Shown: in pieces, positions 18,115-26,857 of the stretch | How positions within the stretch are numbered: the stretch's first letter is position 1 | Layout: every line of letters starts with the position of its first letter | Source: Paenibacillus mesophilus | Lineage (GTDB): Bacteria; Bacillota; Bacilli; Paenibacillales; NBRC-103111 | Direction: 5' to 3' | Assembly: GCF_005938385.1 (NCBI RefSeq) | Contig: NZ_VCRA01000006.1 | Span: forward strand, 124,001-188,000 | DNA length: 64,000 nt | The notes under the pieces: generated by a model | What the model was told of the DNA's origin: nothing | The model's database searches: none | The model's input: the letters and a program-made list of their open reading frames with translations, nothing else | Translations under genes and position numbers: made by a program

Positions 18115-19881
18115 TCACGAATGGGAGACCGCTTCCGTAAGCTTCATCGTGAAGTAACGGGGGCCGGCTCCATCCGGTTCGTAGACGACGGCCAGCAGCG
18201 TGCTACGGGAGCGGTCGATCGTCCCGTCCGCCTCGTACTGCCGCAAATCGAACGGTACCGTCTCTACGACGGCGTGCTTGTGCAGCTCCTTCTCGGATAG
18301 TCCCAGCTCCGCAAAGCCGGACGACACCCGGTCCGGATAATTCGCCAGCAGCTGCATGTACGACGCTTGCACCGCCTTGTCGAGTTGAAAGTCCCACCAT
18401 ATTTTACGGGGCTTGTACTTGTGGTTCATGAAGTAATCGAGCTTCATCAGCCCTTCCGCCACGTCCCGGTCGGGGGTTTCGCGGTAGGCGAGAAACGCGT
18501 TCAGCCGCTCGAACAAATCTTCGAGCTGATGGCCGATTTTTTGCCAGCCCCGATCCTCCCAATAATCGCCGAACTCCTGGAAAAAGTCGAACGCCGAGCG
18601 AAACTGGCGGCCGATCAAATAAGCGACCGTCCGGTCCATCCGGTGTGCGTTCCAATATTTCTCCAGCACGTCCTCTACCCGCTTGATCCGCATCAGATCG
18701 GAGAACGGCATAATGGAGTTGCCGAGTATTTCGTAGGGCGATGTATCCATGTAAACGTAGCCGTACTTGTCGGCGTCATGACGCAGCCCGGTGCCGCGGA
18801 GCATTTTCAGAAATCCGAGCTGAAGCTCCTCCGGCCCGAGCGCGAACACGTCGTTGAACGTTTTGCGGAACGAGTCGTAATCTTCCTCCGGCAATCCGGC
18901 GATCAGATCGAGATGCTGATCGATTTTGCCGCTTTCCTTCACCTTCGTGACGGTACGCGTCAGCTTGACGAAATTTTGGCGGCGCTTGACGAGCTCGTTC
19001 GTCAAATCGTTCGTCGACTGCACGCCGATCTCGAACCGGAATACGCCCGGGGGCGCATGCTCGGCCAAATAATCGAGCACCTCGGGGCGCATAATGTCGG
19101 CCGTAATCTCGAACTGGAACACGCATCCGCGATGATTGTCGATCAGAAACCGGAATATTTCCATGGCATAGTCCCGCTTGATGTTGAACGTGCGGTCGAC
19201 GAACTTGATCAGCTTGGCGCCGGAATCGATCAGGTGGAGCAAATCCGCCTTCGTCCGTTCCATATCGAAGTACCGTACGCCCACCTCGATGCTCGACAAG
19301 CAGAACTGGCAGCTGAACGGGCAGCCGCGGCTCGTCTCGAAATAGACGACCCGGTTCGGCAGCGCGGGTTCATCCTCGGCGAATCGGTGCGGCGACGGAA
19401 TATCGTCAAGCGCAAGCTTCGGACGTCCCGGATTGATGCACACCTCTCCGGCGCGGTCCCGGTAGGCCAGACCGAACACGAAATGGAACTTGCGCGCACC
19501 CGACAGCTCCCGCAGCAAGTGGAGGAACGTCTCCTCCCCTTCGCCCATGACGATAAAGTCGACCTCCGGAATCCGCTTCATCCAGTAATCGGTATCGTAG
19601 GACACTTCCGGGCCGCCGAGTACGATTTGCAGCTCCGGCTTGATTTTTTTCAGCATGCTGACGACCCGGATCGTTTCTTCGATGTTCCAGATGTAGCAGG
19701 AGAAGCCGATCACGTCCGGATCGCGCCGGAACAAGTCGGAGACGATATTCATGACGGGATCTTTGATCGTATATTCGGCCATGGCGACATCGAACTCGTC
19801 CTGGCAAAACGACTTCAAGTAGCGCAGCGCGAGACAAGTATGGATGTATTTGGCGTTCAGACTGGAAACGATGACGTTCAT
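18115..19881 (-). CDS. B12-binding domain radical SAM protein (DUF4080 type)
   Basis: The 588-residue protein has an N-terminal cobalamin-binding-like Rossmann domain (about 1-140; DVIGFSCYIWNIEETIRVV, LGGPEVSYDTDYW) and a radical SAM core with the 4Fe-4S motif CPFSCQFC (about residue 190), then a C-terminal extension. In such B12/radical SAM enzymes the chemistry is usually methylation or ring modification of an unactivated carbon; the substrate is unknown here. It is the first gene of a two-gene operon with the NUDIX hydrolase. Confidence 0.88.
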   Translation of the reverse strand: MNVIVSSLNAKYIHTCLALRYLKSFCQDEFDVAMAEYTIKDPVMNIVSDLFRRDPDVIGFSCYIWNIEETIRVVSMLKKIKPELQIVLGGPEVSYDTDYWMKRIPEVDFIVMGEGEETFLHLLRELSGARKFHFVFGLAYRDRAGEVCINPGRPKLALDDIPSPHRFAEDEPALPNRVVYFETSRGCPFSCQFCLSSIEVGVRYFDMERTKADLLHLIDSGAKLIKFVDRTFNIKRDYAMEIFRFLIDNHRGCVFQFEITADIMRPEVLDYLAEHAPPGVFRFEIGVQSTNDLTNELVKRRQNFVKLTRTVTKVKESGKIDQHLDLIAGLPEEDYDSFRKTFNDVFALGPEELQLGFLKMLRGTGLRHDADKYGYVYMDTSPYEILGNSIMPFSDLMRIKRVEDVLEKYWNAHRMDRTVAYLIGRQFRSAFDFFQEFGDYWEDRGWQKIGHQLEDLFERLNAFLAYRETPDRDVAEGLMKLDYFMNHKYKPRKIWWDFQLDKAVQASYMQLLANYPDRVSSGFAELGLSEKELHKHAVVETVPFDLRQYEADGTIDRSRSTLLAVVYEPDGAGPRYFTMKLTEAVSHS

Positions 19882-20229
19882 GGGTACATTACCTTCTTTA
19901 TGTTAGGCGTTATCGGCATCCCTGCTCCACCGGACAAGCGGTTCGGGCACTTTATAACTACGCCATTCTTATAGTAGTTCTCATCTTTTTATTGTACACG
20001 AAAACCGGCACTCCACAAAATAACCCCCTAACTTTTTCAATCGCGCGAAATTAATGGTTCGGTCTCAAATTTGGAGCGGCGAGCGGTATAATGATATATT
20101 TGTTGCATAGCCTGTTGGGAACTGTCACGTAATGATCTACTTTGCAACAGACGCCATCCATAGCAGATACGTTATTACGCGACAGTTCCTTATGCATAAC
20201 CTATACATAGATGTCTGGAGGAACAATAC
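19882..20229. other. 348-bp intergenic region, no gene
   Basis: This divergent region serves the radical SAM gene (left) and the aminopeptidase gene (right). A TATAAT at 20087-20092 is a possible -10 for the right-hand gene, without a convincing -35. The aminopeptidase leader contains the large inverted repeat listed separately. Confidence 0.6.
20118..20189. repeat. 72-bp inverted repeat in the aminopeptidase leader
   Basis: GGAACTGTCACGTAAT (20118-20133) is complementary at 15 of 16 positions to ATTACGCGACAGTTCC (20174-20189). A second pair, TGTTGCA (20101-20107) and TGCAACA (20143-20149), interleaves with it, so the hairpins would be mutually exclusive or form a pseudoknot. It could be a miniature transposable element remnant or a leader regulator; no terminator T run follows. 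Confidence 0.7.
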
Positions 20230-21468
20230 ATGCCAACGGAACGTGATTTGGACAAATACGCGGAGCTCGCCGTGCGCGTAGGCATCAACGTACAGCAAGG
20301 GCAAACGCTCGTCGTCTCCGCGCCGCTGACTGCGGTGGACCTCGTACGCGGCATAACGCGGAAAGCTTATGAAGCCGGCGCCAAGAACGTATATGTGGAA
20401 TGGAACGACGAGCAGTTGACCCAAATCAAATACAAGCTTGCCCCGGACGAAGCCTTTACGGAATACCCGATGTTCCGGGCGAAAGGCTGGGAGGAATTCG
20501 CCGAGAACGGCGCCGGCTTCCTGAGCATCTACTCGCCCAACCCGGACCTGCTGAACGGGATCGATCCGGAACGCGTTGCAACCGCGAGCAAGACGGCCGC
20601 CATCGCGCTGCAGGGCTGGCGCAGCTATACAATGGCCCACCGGGTCGCCTGGTCGCTCATCTCTACGCCGACCGAGGAATGGTCGGCCAAAATATTTCCG
20701 GATTTGCCGGCCGCCGAAGCCGTCGGCAAGCTGTGGGAGCATATTTTGAAGGCGACCCGCGTCGATCAAGACGATCCGGTTCAAGCATGGAAGGAGCATA
20801 ACGCTCGTCTCGCGAAGACGGTCGACTATTTGAATCGCAAGCAGTACCGGCAGCTCGTGTACCGCGCCGAAGGAACGGAGCTTCGCGTCAATATGCCGGA
20901 CAACCACGTATGGCACGGCGGCTCGACGGAGAACGAGAAAGGCGTTACGTTCAATCCGAACATGCCGACCGAAGAAGTGTTCACGATGCCCCATAAGGAC
21001 GGCGCGAACGGATTCGTCCGCAGCACGCGGCCGCTCAATTATGGCGGCAACCTGATCGACAACTTCACGCTGCGGTTCGAGAACGGCAAAGTCGTCGACT
21101 TTATGGCCGAAAAAGGATACGATACGCTGAAGCTGCTGCTCGAAACCGACGAAGGGGCCGGACGTCTCGGAGAATTGGCGCTCGTGCCGCACCGTTCGCC
21201 GATCTCGGATACGAACCTGATTTTCTATAATACGCTGTTCGACGAGAACGCCTCGTGCCACTTCGCTCTCGGCCGCGCTTATCCGACGACGCTCCAAGGC
21301 GGCACGGACATGACGAAGGAGCAATTGACCGAGCATGGCGCCAATGACAGTCTCGTGCACGTCGATTTCATGATTGGCGCGGCCGACCTGGATATCGACG
21401 GCATTACCGCCGACGGTGCCGCGGAGCCGATTTTCCGCCAGGGCAACTGGGCTATCGATTTTTCTTAA
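20230..21468 (+). CDS. M29-family metalloaminopeptidase (AmpS/PepS)
   Basis: The 412-residue protein matches the M29 thermophilic aminopeptidase family: NMPTEEVFT with the metal-binding Glu, a Glu in GRLGELALV, HFALGRAYP and VHVDFMIG carry the conserved His, Glu and Asp ligands of the dinuclear metal site. There is no signal peptide, so it is cytoplasmic, trimming N-terminal residues from peptides. GGAGG precedes the ATG. The gene is monocistronic, ending in a strong terminator. Confidence 0.93.
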   Translation: MPTERDLDKYAELAVRVGINVQQGQTLVVSAPLTAVDLVRGITRKAYEAGAKNVYVEWNDEQLTQIKYKLAPDEAFTEYPMFRAKGWEEFAENGAGFLSIYSPNPDLLNGIDPERVATASKTAAIALQGWRSYTMAHRVAWSLISTPTEEWSAKIFPDLPAAEAVGKLWEHILKATRVDQDDPVQAWKEHNARLAKTVDYLNRKQYRQLVYRAEGTELRVNMPDNHVWHGGSTENEKGVTFNPNMPTEEVFTMPHKDGANGFVRSTRPLNYGGNLIDNFTLRFENGKVVDFMAEKGYDTLKLLLETDEGAGRLGELALVPHRSPISDTNLIFYNTLFDENASCHFALGRAYPTTLQGGTDMTKEQLTEHGANDSLVHVDFMIGAADLDIDGITADGAAEPIFRQGNWAIDFS

Positions 21469-21493
21469 CAGCGGAAAACGCAGCAACTATTAG

Positions 21494-21523
21494 AGCCGCA
21501 CCCTGCTATGGTGCGGCTTTTTT
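21494..21523 (+). terminator. Intrinsic terminator of the aminopeptidase gene
   Basis: AGCCGCACC and GGTGCGGCT form a 9-bp stem with a 7-base loop followed by a T6 run. Confidence 0.9.
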
Positions 21524-21682
21524 GGACCGAATCCATATCCCGTATTTGCCAAAACAACAAAACCATTCGGGAAAATGTATGGTTCGACGCAGGAGATTAA
21601 GGTATAATAGCGACGAAAAACGACTTCCATACCAGTCATCCGATGCGGTCGGCCGCTAAACTATTTCGGGGAGTTGGACCAG

Positions 21683-22450
21683 ATGAAAATAGCTGCCCAG
21701 CTGTATACGCTGCGCGATTTTTTGAAAACGGAAGAGGACATTGCCGCCACGCTGCAAAAGGTGAAAGATATCGGCTACAATGCCGTGCAAGTATCCGGCC
21801 TCGGGCCGATCGGCGATGAAGCGTTGAAGACGATCGCGGATCGCGTCGGCCTCCATATTTGTGCCACGCATATTCCGTTTGCCGACATGGTGAACAAGCT
21901 GGACGACGTTATCGCCACTCACAAGCTGTGGAACTGCAAATATGTAGGAATCGGCGGACTGCCGCCCGAATATCGGACAAGCTCGGAAGGATATGCGACC
22001 TTCGCCAAAGTCGCATCGGAAGTATCCCGCAATCTGAAAGAGGCGGGACTGCAATTCGTCTATCACAATCATGCTTTCGAATTCGCCAAATGGGACGGTA
22101 AATCGGGCATGGATATTTTGCTTGAGGAATCGGATGCGAGCGCATTCGGCTTCGAACTGGACGTGCACTGGGTCCAAGCCGGCGGCGCCGATCCGATCGA
22201 CTGGATCCGCAAAGTGAACGGCCGCATGCAGGTCATTCATTTGAAGGATTTCACGGTTACGCCTGCCAGCGAGCGGCAGTTCGCGGAAGTCGGGGAAGGC
22301 AACATGAATTTCCGCGCGATTTTGCAGGCTTGCGAAGAAACCGGCGTCGAGTGGGGTGCCGTCGAGCAGGATAGCTGCTACGGCCGCGATCCGTTCGAAT
22401 GTTTGGCGGTCAGCGCCCGTAACTTGAAGGCACTCGGAGCTTCGTTCTAA
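21683..22450 (+). CDS. Sugar phosphate isomerase/epimerase (TIM barrel, AP endonuclease family 2)
   Basis: The 255-residue protein has the xylose-isomerase-like TIM barrel signature: AAQLYTLRDF at the start, CATHIPF, FVYHNHAFEF, ELDVHWVQAGG and a late Glu in AVEQDS, giving the His/Glu/Asp metal site. ATG 21683 has GGGGAG nine bases upstream; a TTG nine bases earlier directly abuts that site. The sugar is unknown. A long relative is at 46509-47477. Confidence 0.9.
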   Translation: MKIAAQLYTLRDFLKTEEDIAATLQKVKDIGYNAVQVSGLGPIGDEALKTIADRVGLHICATHIPFADMVNKLDDVIATHKLWNCKYVGIGGLPPEYRTSSEGYATFAKVASEVSRNLKEAGLQFVYHNHAFEFAKWDGKSGMDILLEESDASAFGFELDVHWVQAGGADPIDWIRKVNGRMQVIHLKDFTVTPASERQFAEVGEGNMNFRAILQACEETGVEWGAVEQDSCYGRDPFECLAVSARNLKALGASF

Positions 22451-22460
22451 ACCCATGCCG

Positions 22461-22498
22461 AACAGGAAGAGTCGTTAACGCGATCTTCCTGTTTTTTT
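22461..22498 (+). terminator. Intrinsic terminator of the isomerase gene
   Basis: AACAGGAAGA (22461-22470) pairs with TCTTCCTGTT (22484-22493) followed by T7. Confidence 0.9.
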
Positions 22499-22504
22499 GT
22501 CCGG

Positions 22505-22912
22505 TTACGGCTGGGCGTGCACCGCTTCTTCTCCGATCAGCGGCATACGGTACAGCTCCTCGGGAAAAGCCTCTTCGTGCCGCTGCGGCGAGGCGTTTCC
22601 CCGTGCGAACGGCTCCGCGTTTCTCTGCATGTTGACCAGTACGTCTTTCCATATGACCGCAGGCAGCCGGTCTTCATCCTCCATACCGAAAAGCGGCTGT
22701 ACGCCCCCCAATTCATCCAGCACGTGCAGCACGACCGGGGGCTCGGCTGCGGCTTTGCCCGGTTCCAGCCATTGGTACGCTTCCCGGATCATTTGCTGCT
22801 CCACAAGCGCTTTTTGTTCTATATAAACCGCCGAATTCCCTTCGGCTTCCGCAATGAGCCGTTTCAGACGTTTACGTTCCTCCATCCATTTGGCAAGGCG
22901 GTACAAAATCAT
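22505..22912 (-). CDS. Unknown 135-residue charged protein
   Basis: The protein starts with a basic helix (RLAKWMEERKRLKRLIAEAEG) followed by acidic, Pro-containing sequence and no membrane segment. AAGGGAG lies ten bases before the ATG and the composition is protein-like, while the opposite-strand frames look like shadows. I do not recognise the family. Confidence 0.65.
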   Translation of the reverse strand: MILYRLAKWMEERKRLKRLIAEAEGNSAVYIEQKALVEQQMIREAYQWLEPGKAAAEPPVVLHVLDELGGVQPLFGMEDEDRLPAVIWKDVLVNMQRNAEPFARGNASPQRHEEAFPEELYRMPLIGEEAVHAQP

Positions 22913-23093
22913 CGTTCAACCACTCCCTTCGAATCTGACTTCATTGTAGAGCCCGAACATTAACGCAACATTAGCCGAGCATTAACTTTATGTGACAATC
23001 GTGTAACATTGTTAATGGATTGTCCGGGGGCAGTGCCGCTCTTGGTTACTAGTATGTCTCGCGGTTCGTCTTCTTATGTATGCGTTTTCTTAA

Positions 23094-23153
23094 AATTAAA
23101 AATAAAGGAACTCCATTCCGTTGCCGTGCAAGCCTTTAACGGACGAAGTTCCT
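23094..23153 (-). terminator. Terminator after the ABC permease gene
   Basis: AGGAACT (23106-23112) and AGTTCCT (23147-23153) plus inner pairing form a long stem; the minus strand then reads TTATTTTTAATTTT. Confidence 0.7.
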
Positions 23154-23179
23154 GTATGTTCGGGTATTCCTTCCTTGCC

Positions 23180-24313
23180 TTACTCCCACTTGAACAAAAA
23201 GCTGGAGATGGCGAAAGCCGCGACCATCCATCCGCCGAGCAGGGCCATCTCCGGCCACAGCGCCGACAGATCGGCTCCGACGTTCATCACTTGGCGCATC
23301 GCCGCCGTCAAGTGGGAGATCGGCAGCAGCTTGACGATAGGCTGCATAAATTCCGGCATATCCTTAATGGGGAAAAAGACGCCGCCCAGAAACAGCATAG
23401 GGAACGATACGAAGCCGGCGATCGGCCCCGCGCTTTCGGGCGTCTTCGCGAGCGATGCGATGACGAACCCGAGCGACATGAACGTAAGCGTGCCGAGCAC
23501 GACGAACAGGAACAGCAGCCACCAGGCGCCGTTGACTTGAGTGCCGAAGAAGGTCGAGCCGACTACGACGACAATCAGCACCTGCAAGCTGTTCATGACG
23601 AGCCGAGCCGTAATTTGAGCGCCGATAAACGTAGCCGAGTTCAACGTCGTGCTGCGCATCCGCCGCAAAATGCCGCGCTCGCGCCATGATGCGATTTGGC
23701 CGGCGACGCCGTTCAAGTTGTTGGACATGATCATCATCGCAATGATGCCGGGTACGAGAAAATCGATATATTTCAGATGCAGCGACTGCACCGCCGAAGC
23801 GTCTACGGTAACAACCGGCGAATAGTTGGCGAGCTGCTTGCTGACTCCGTCCACGACTTGGGACAAGAGCGTCAAGGCAAGCTGCGACATCGTCATGTTC
23901 GTCTCATCGTAATACGCTTTGACCGTGGCCACTTCGGGCGTCGTAATGAATACCGGATCGACGTATGTGCTGGTATCGTGCATGGACAACCGTTCCTGGT
24001 ACCCTTTCGGTACGACTACGACGATATGACGGTCCCCTTGCTTCAGCTCCTTCAGCGCCTCTTCCTTATCGTACCGCTCCTCGAGCTCGATAACGGTGTT
24101 CAACTGCTGCAGGGAACGGATCAATTGGCGGGAGGCGGTGCTGTAATCCTCATCGATAATCGCGCCGCTTATCGAGATGCCGCTGCCGTTTCCGAGGAAA
24201 AAACCGAGCATCCCGATGAAAAACACCGGAAACAGCAGCGACCAAAACAACACTTGCCGGTTTCTCGCGAAAATGCGGAGCTGAGCGAGCGTAAGCTGCA
24301 AATAAGCTTTCAA
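23180..24313 (-). CDS. ABC-2 type transporter permease
   Basis: The 377-residue protein has one N-terminal membrane helix (about 20-42), a large extracytoplasmic part (45-185) and five more helices toward the C-terminus (IIAMMIMSNNLNGVAG, VLIVVVGSTFFG, LLFLFVVLGTLTFMSLGFVI, FVSFPMLFLGGVFFP and the last). This is the ABC2_membrane/YhgE-like exporter layout. It overlaps the upstream ATPase gene by 4 bp, so both subunits are translationally coupled. The exported compound is unknown; drugs, lipids or antibiotics are typical. Confidence 0.92.
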   Translation of the reverse strand: MKAYLQLTLAQLRIFARNRQVLFWSLLFPVFFIGMLGFFLGNGSGISISGAIIDEDYSTASRQLIRSLQQLNTVIELEERYDKEEALKELKQGDRHIVVVVPKGYQERLSMHDTSTYVDPVFITTPEVATVKAYYDETNMTMSQLALTLLSQVVDGVSKQLANYSPVVTVDASAVQSLHLKYIDFLVPGIIAMMIMSNNLNGVAGQIASWRERGILRRMRSTTLNSATFIGAQITARLVMNSLQVLIVVVVGSTFFGTQVNGAWWLLFLFVVLGTLTFMSLGFVIASLAKTPESAGPIAGFVSFPMLFLGGVFFPIKDMPEFMQPIVKLLPISHLTAAMRQVMNVGADLSALWPEMALLGGWMVAAFAISSFLFKWE

Positions 24314-25305
24314 GTTTCCCTCAAGCTCCTTCCCGTCATATGGATAAACACGTCCTCGAGCGTTGCGGACCGGGTGCGCAAATCCGCGAAAGGCAAGCCG
24401 TTTCTATCGGCGACGGCAATCCAATCCGTCAGCGTAGCCTGCAGACTGTCCGTATATAAGACGAACCATTCGTCCCGCACGTCCACCTGCTTGACCCCGC
24501 TGACTCCGCGGAGCAGCCCGAGTATGCCGTCCGATTCCGCGCTGCCGGCAGACTCCGCTTCCACGAAGGGAAGCCTGAATTCGACGGCGCTCTCCGATTG
24601 CAGGCTCCGTACCAGCCGTTCGGGCGTATCGAGCGCGATTACTTTTCCGCGGTCCATCAGGCAGATCCTATCGCACAGCGCATGCGCTTCATCCATATAA
24701 TGGGTGGACAGCACGATCGTTTTGTTGCGGGCTTTCAGCTTGAGTATAATATCCCATAACGTTCGCCGGGCTTGCGGATCGAGTCCGGTCGTCGGCTCGT
24801 CGAGAAAGATCACCTGCGGATCGTTGACGAGTGCCAGCGCAATGGCCAGCCTTTGGCGCTGACCTCCGGACAAATGCTTGACCCGGTCGTTTTTCTTTTC
24901 TTCCAAAATCATATCCTGCAGAAGCGGCTGAATCGGCACCGAATACGGGTAGAAGCTGGCGTACATGCGCACGATTTCTTTCACCTTCAACAAATCGAAC
25001 AGCGAGGTGGACTGCAGCTGAACGCCGATCACCTGCTTCACTTTTTTGAGTTCCTTCTGCGTATCGTATCCGGCCACGACGGCCGTCCCGGAATCGGGCC
25101 GCCGCAAGCCTTCTATCATTTCCAGTGTTGTCGTTTTACCCGCACCGTTCGGCCCGAGCAGGCCGAACACCTCGCCTCGGCGAACTTCGAAGCGGACATG
25201 GTCGACGACGGTGAAAGCCCCATACTTCTTGACAAGCCCATCTACCCGGATGACCGTCTCATCCCCGTCGGACCGGGCTGCCGCCCCGTTGACCGATTCG
25301 TTCAT
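24310..25305 (-). CDS. ABC transporter ATP-binding protein (DrrA-like)
   Basis: The 331-residue ATPase shows Walker A GPNGAGKTT, signature LSGGQRQR and Walker B VIFLDEPTTGLDP. The C-terminal extension (about 235-331) is typical of exporters of the DrrA/CcmA class. It energises the permease encoded directly downstream with a 4-bp overlap. No regulator gene is adjacent. Confidence 0.95.
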   Translation of the reverse strand: MNESVNGAAARSDGDETVIRVDGLVKKYGAFTVVDHVRFEVRRGEVFGLLGPNGAGKTTTLEMIEGLRRPDSGTAVVAGYDTQKELKKVKQVIGVQLQSTSLFDLLKVKEIVRMYASFYPYSVPIQPLLQDMILEEKKNDRVKHLSGGQRQRLAIALALVNDPQVIFLDEPTTGLDPQARRTLWDIILKLKARNKTIVLSTHYMDEAHALCDRICLMDRGKVIALDTPERLVRSLQSESAVEFRLPFVEAESAGSAESDGILGLLRGVSGVKQVDVRDEWFVLYTDSLQATLTDWIAVADRNGLPFADLRTRSATLEDVFIHMTGRSLRET

Positions 25306-25483
25306 AAGTTCCCTCCCCCGCGATTAGAAACTATTATATCATTGTTTGCGGACGATAGCATGGTTGGACGGAATTCGGTAGATTTGCGGCTCATTCACGG
25401 GCTGACGGAAGTGCCGCAGATGCTTTTTCCCGCCGGATGCGATATAGTATCTGAAAGAAACTTATAGTTCAAAGGAGACCGGC

Positions 25484-26413
25484 ATGAACAAGAAGGGACT
25501 CACACCAGCCAAAGCCCCCGAAGCGAAAAAATCTTCAACGACCGAGCTTGCCGTAGGACAGCCCGGAGAGCTGCTCGAATTTTTACTGGCTTCGCTCGCG
25601 GGGCGGAGCCGCAATTCGGTGAAATCGATACTGGCCCGCGGGCAAGTATCGGTCGACGGCCGCACGGTAACGAAGTACGATCATCCGCTGCAGCCCGGAC
25701 AGCGGGTTCATGTAAGCTGGGCGAAAGTGATCGGGGAACGGGAAAACGAGCTGGTCGGCTTGACCATTCTGCACGAAGACGACGACGTTATCGTCGTCCA
25801 TAAGGAAGCGGGGCTTCTCTCCATCGCCACCGCCCAGGAGAAGGATTTGACCGCGTACCGTCAGTTGATGGAGCACGTCCGCCGCTCCGACCCGCGCGCC
25901 CGGATCTTCATCCTGCACCGGCTCGATCGCGATACGTCCGGCGTCATGATGTTCGCCAAGAGCGAACGGGTGCAGCAGCAGCTGCAAAACGATTGGCAGG
26001 ATGCCGTGCAGGAGCGCACCTATGTCGCATTAGTGGAAGGCGCGGTACGGAATCCGGAAGGAACCGTCAAATCGTGGCTGAAGGAAAACAAGGCGATGAT
26101 GATGTATTCGAGCCAGAAGCCGGACGACGGCCAGCTTGCGATTACCCACTACAAAGCTTTGAAGACGAGCAAAGATTATTCCCTGCTGGAGGTTCGGCTG
26201 GAGACGGGACGCAAAAACCAGATCCGCGTCCATATGAAGGATATCGGCCATCCCGTCGTCGGGGACAAAAAGTACGGCTCGCGCTCGGGAGCGATCGGCC
26301 GTCTCGGCCTGCATGCGCACGTTCTCGCCTTCCGCCACCCGCGCAGCGGGGAAGTGATGCGCTTCGAGAGCAAAGTCCCCCCTGTTTTTATGCGCGTGTT
26401 TAAGCCGGAGTGA
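25484..26413 (+). CDS. RluA-family 23S/tRNA pseudouridine synthase
   Basis: The 309-residue protein has an S4 RNA-binding domain (about 35-85; RNSVKSILARGQVSVDGRTV) and a PseudoU_synth_2 domain with the catalytic motif HRLDRDTSGVMMFAKS (Asp nucleophile). It isomerises uridine to pseudouridine in structural RNA; which site is not readable. AAAGGAG precedes ATG 25484. It is a single gene followed by a hairpin at 26478. Confidence 0.92.
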   Translation: MNKKGLTPAKAPEAKKSSTTELAVGQPGELLEFLLASLAGRSRNSVKSILARGQVSVDGRTVTKYDHPLQPGQRVHVSWAKVIGERENELVGLTILHEDDDVIVVHKEAGLLSIATAQEKDLTAYRQLMEHVRRSDPRARIFILHRLDRDTSGVMMFAKSERVQQQLQNDWQDAVQERTYVALVEGAVRNPEGTVKSWLKENKAMMMYSSQKPDDGQLAITHYKALKTSKDYSLLEVRLETGRKNQIRVHMKDIGHPVVGDKKYGSRSGAIGRLGLHAHVLAFRHPRSGEVMRFESKVPPVFMRVFKPE

Positions 26414-26477
26414 ATCGAAGCAGGCACATCCGCATCCGAAGTCCGAAAACCTAGCGTTTCCATGTCGACCAAACATT

Positions 26478-26506
26478 AGACCGCTGCCTTGGTATTGCGG
26501 TCTGTT
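26478..26506 (+). terminator. Hairpin terminator after the pseudouridine synthase gene
   Basis: AGACCGC (26478-26484) pairs with GCGGTCT (26497-26503), followed by GTTTG. The T run is poor. Confidence 0.55.
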
Positions 26507-26532
26507 TGCGTAAGAGACATCACTACGCCGAG

Positions 26533-26740
26533 GACATAAGGTACATGTGAACACTACTTTGAGCGGAATTGGGACTTTGATCGAAAATAACGTACATTTG
26601 AGCGCTATTGATCCATTTCCGACCCGCAAACGCAGCAAACACCCCTGATCCCGGCATATAAGGTACATTTGAGCACTAATACCCACTGAACGGATACTTT
26701 TAGCCACAATAACGTACATTTGAACGTTATTCGTCCATTC
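26533..26740. repeat. Two tandem copies of a ~90-bp intergenic repeat
   Basis: Copy A (26533-26622) and copy B (26653-26740) each contain a pair of related 17-mers: GGTACATNTGARCACTA followed about 50 bp later by CGTACATTTGARCGYTATT. Flanking words such as CATAAGGTACAT and AATAACGTACATTTGA recur. No ORF is supported. It looks like a dispersed bacterial intergenic repeat unit in duplicate; I cannot check for other copies in the genome. Confidence 0.75.
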
Positions 26741-26760
26741 GCCATTCGTGACTTGCCCGT

Positions 26761-26782
26761 CCCTAACCCTAACCCTAACCCT
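26761..26782. repeat. Perfect telomere-like (CCCTAA)3CCCT tract
   Basis: Four CCCT blocks are separated by AA. The minus strand is a textbook G-quadruplex sequence of the vertebrate-telomere type. A TGACA...TGTCA inverted repeat (26783-26798) follows. The tract lies 75-97 bp before the AlkC-like gene. Confidence 0.9.
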
Positions 26783-26857
26783 GACAAACAGCTGTCAGCT
26801 TTCCTCTGTTACGATAAACGATAGACTAGTAACGCAAGAAAGGTCGTGCATACACCA

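Noticed and set aside
18367..19974. A 535-residue plus-strand ORF
   Set aside because: It is antisense to the B12-binding radical SAM gene, whose motifs are unmistakable.
20137..21486. A 449-residue minus-strand ORF
   Set aside because: It is antisense to the M29 aminopeptidase gene and has no recognisable motifs.
22517..22963. A 148-residue plus-strand ORF opposite the 135-residue unknown protein
   Set aside because: The minus-strand frame has a proper ribosome site and a more protein-like composition; the plus frame starts behind a terminator.
23009..23689. A 226-residue plus-strand ORF with charged C-terminus
   Set aside because: It is antisense to the ABC permease gene and Arg/Asp/Glu-rich as expected of a reverse-frame shadow.
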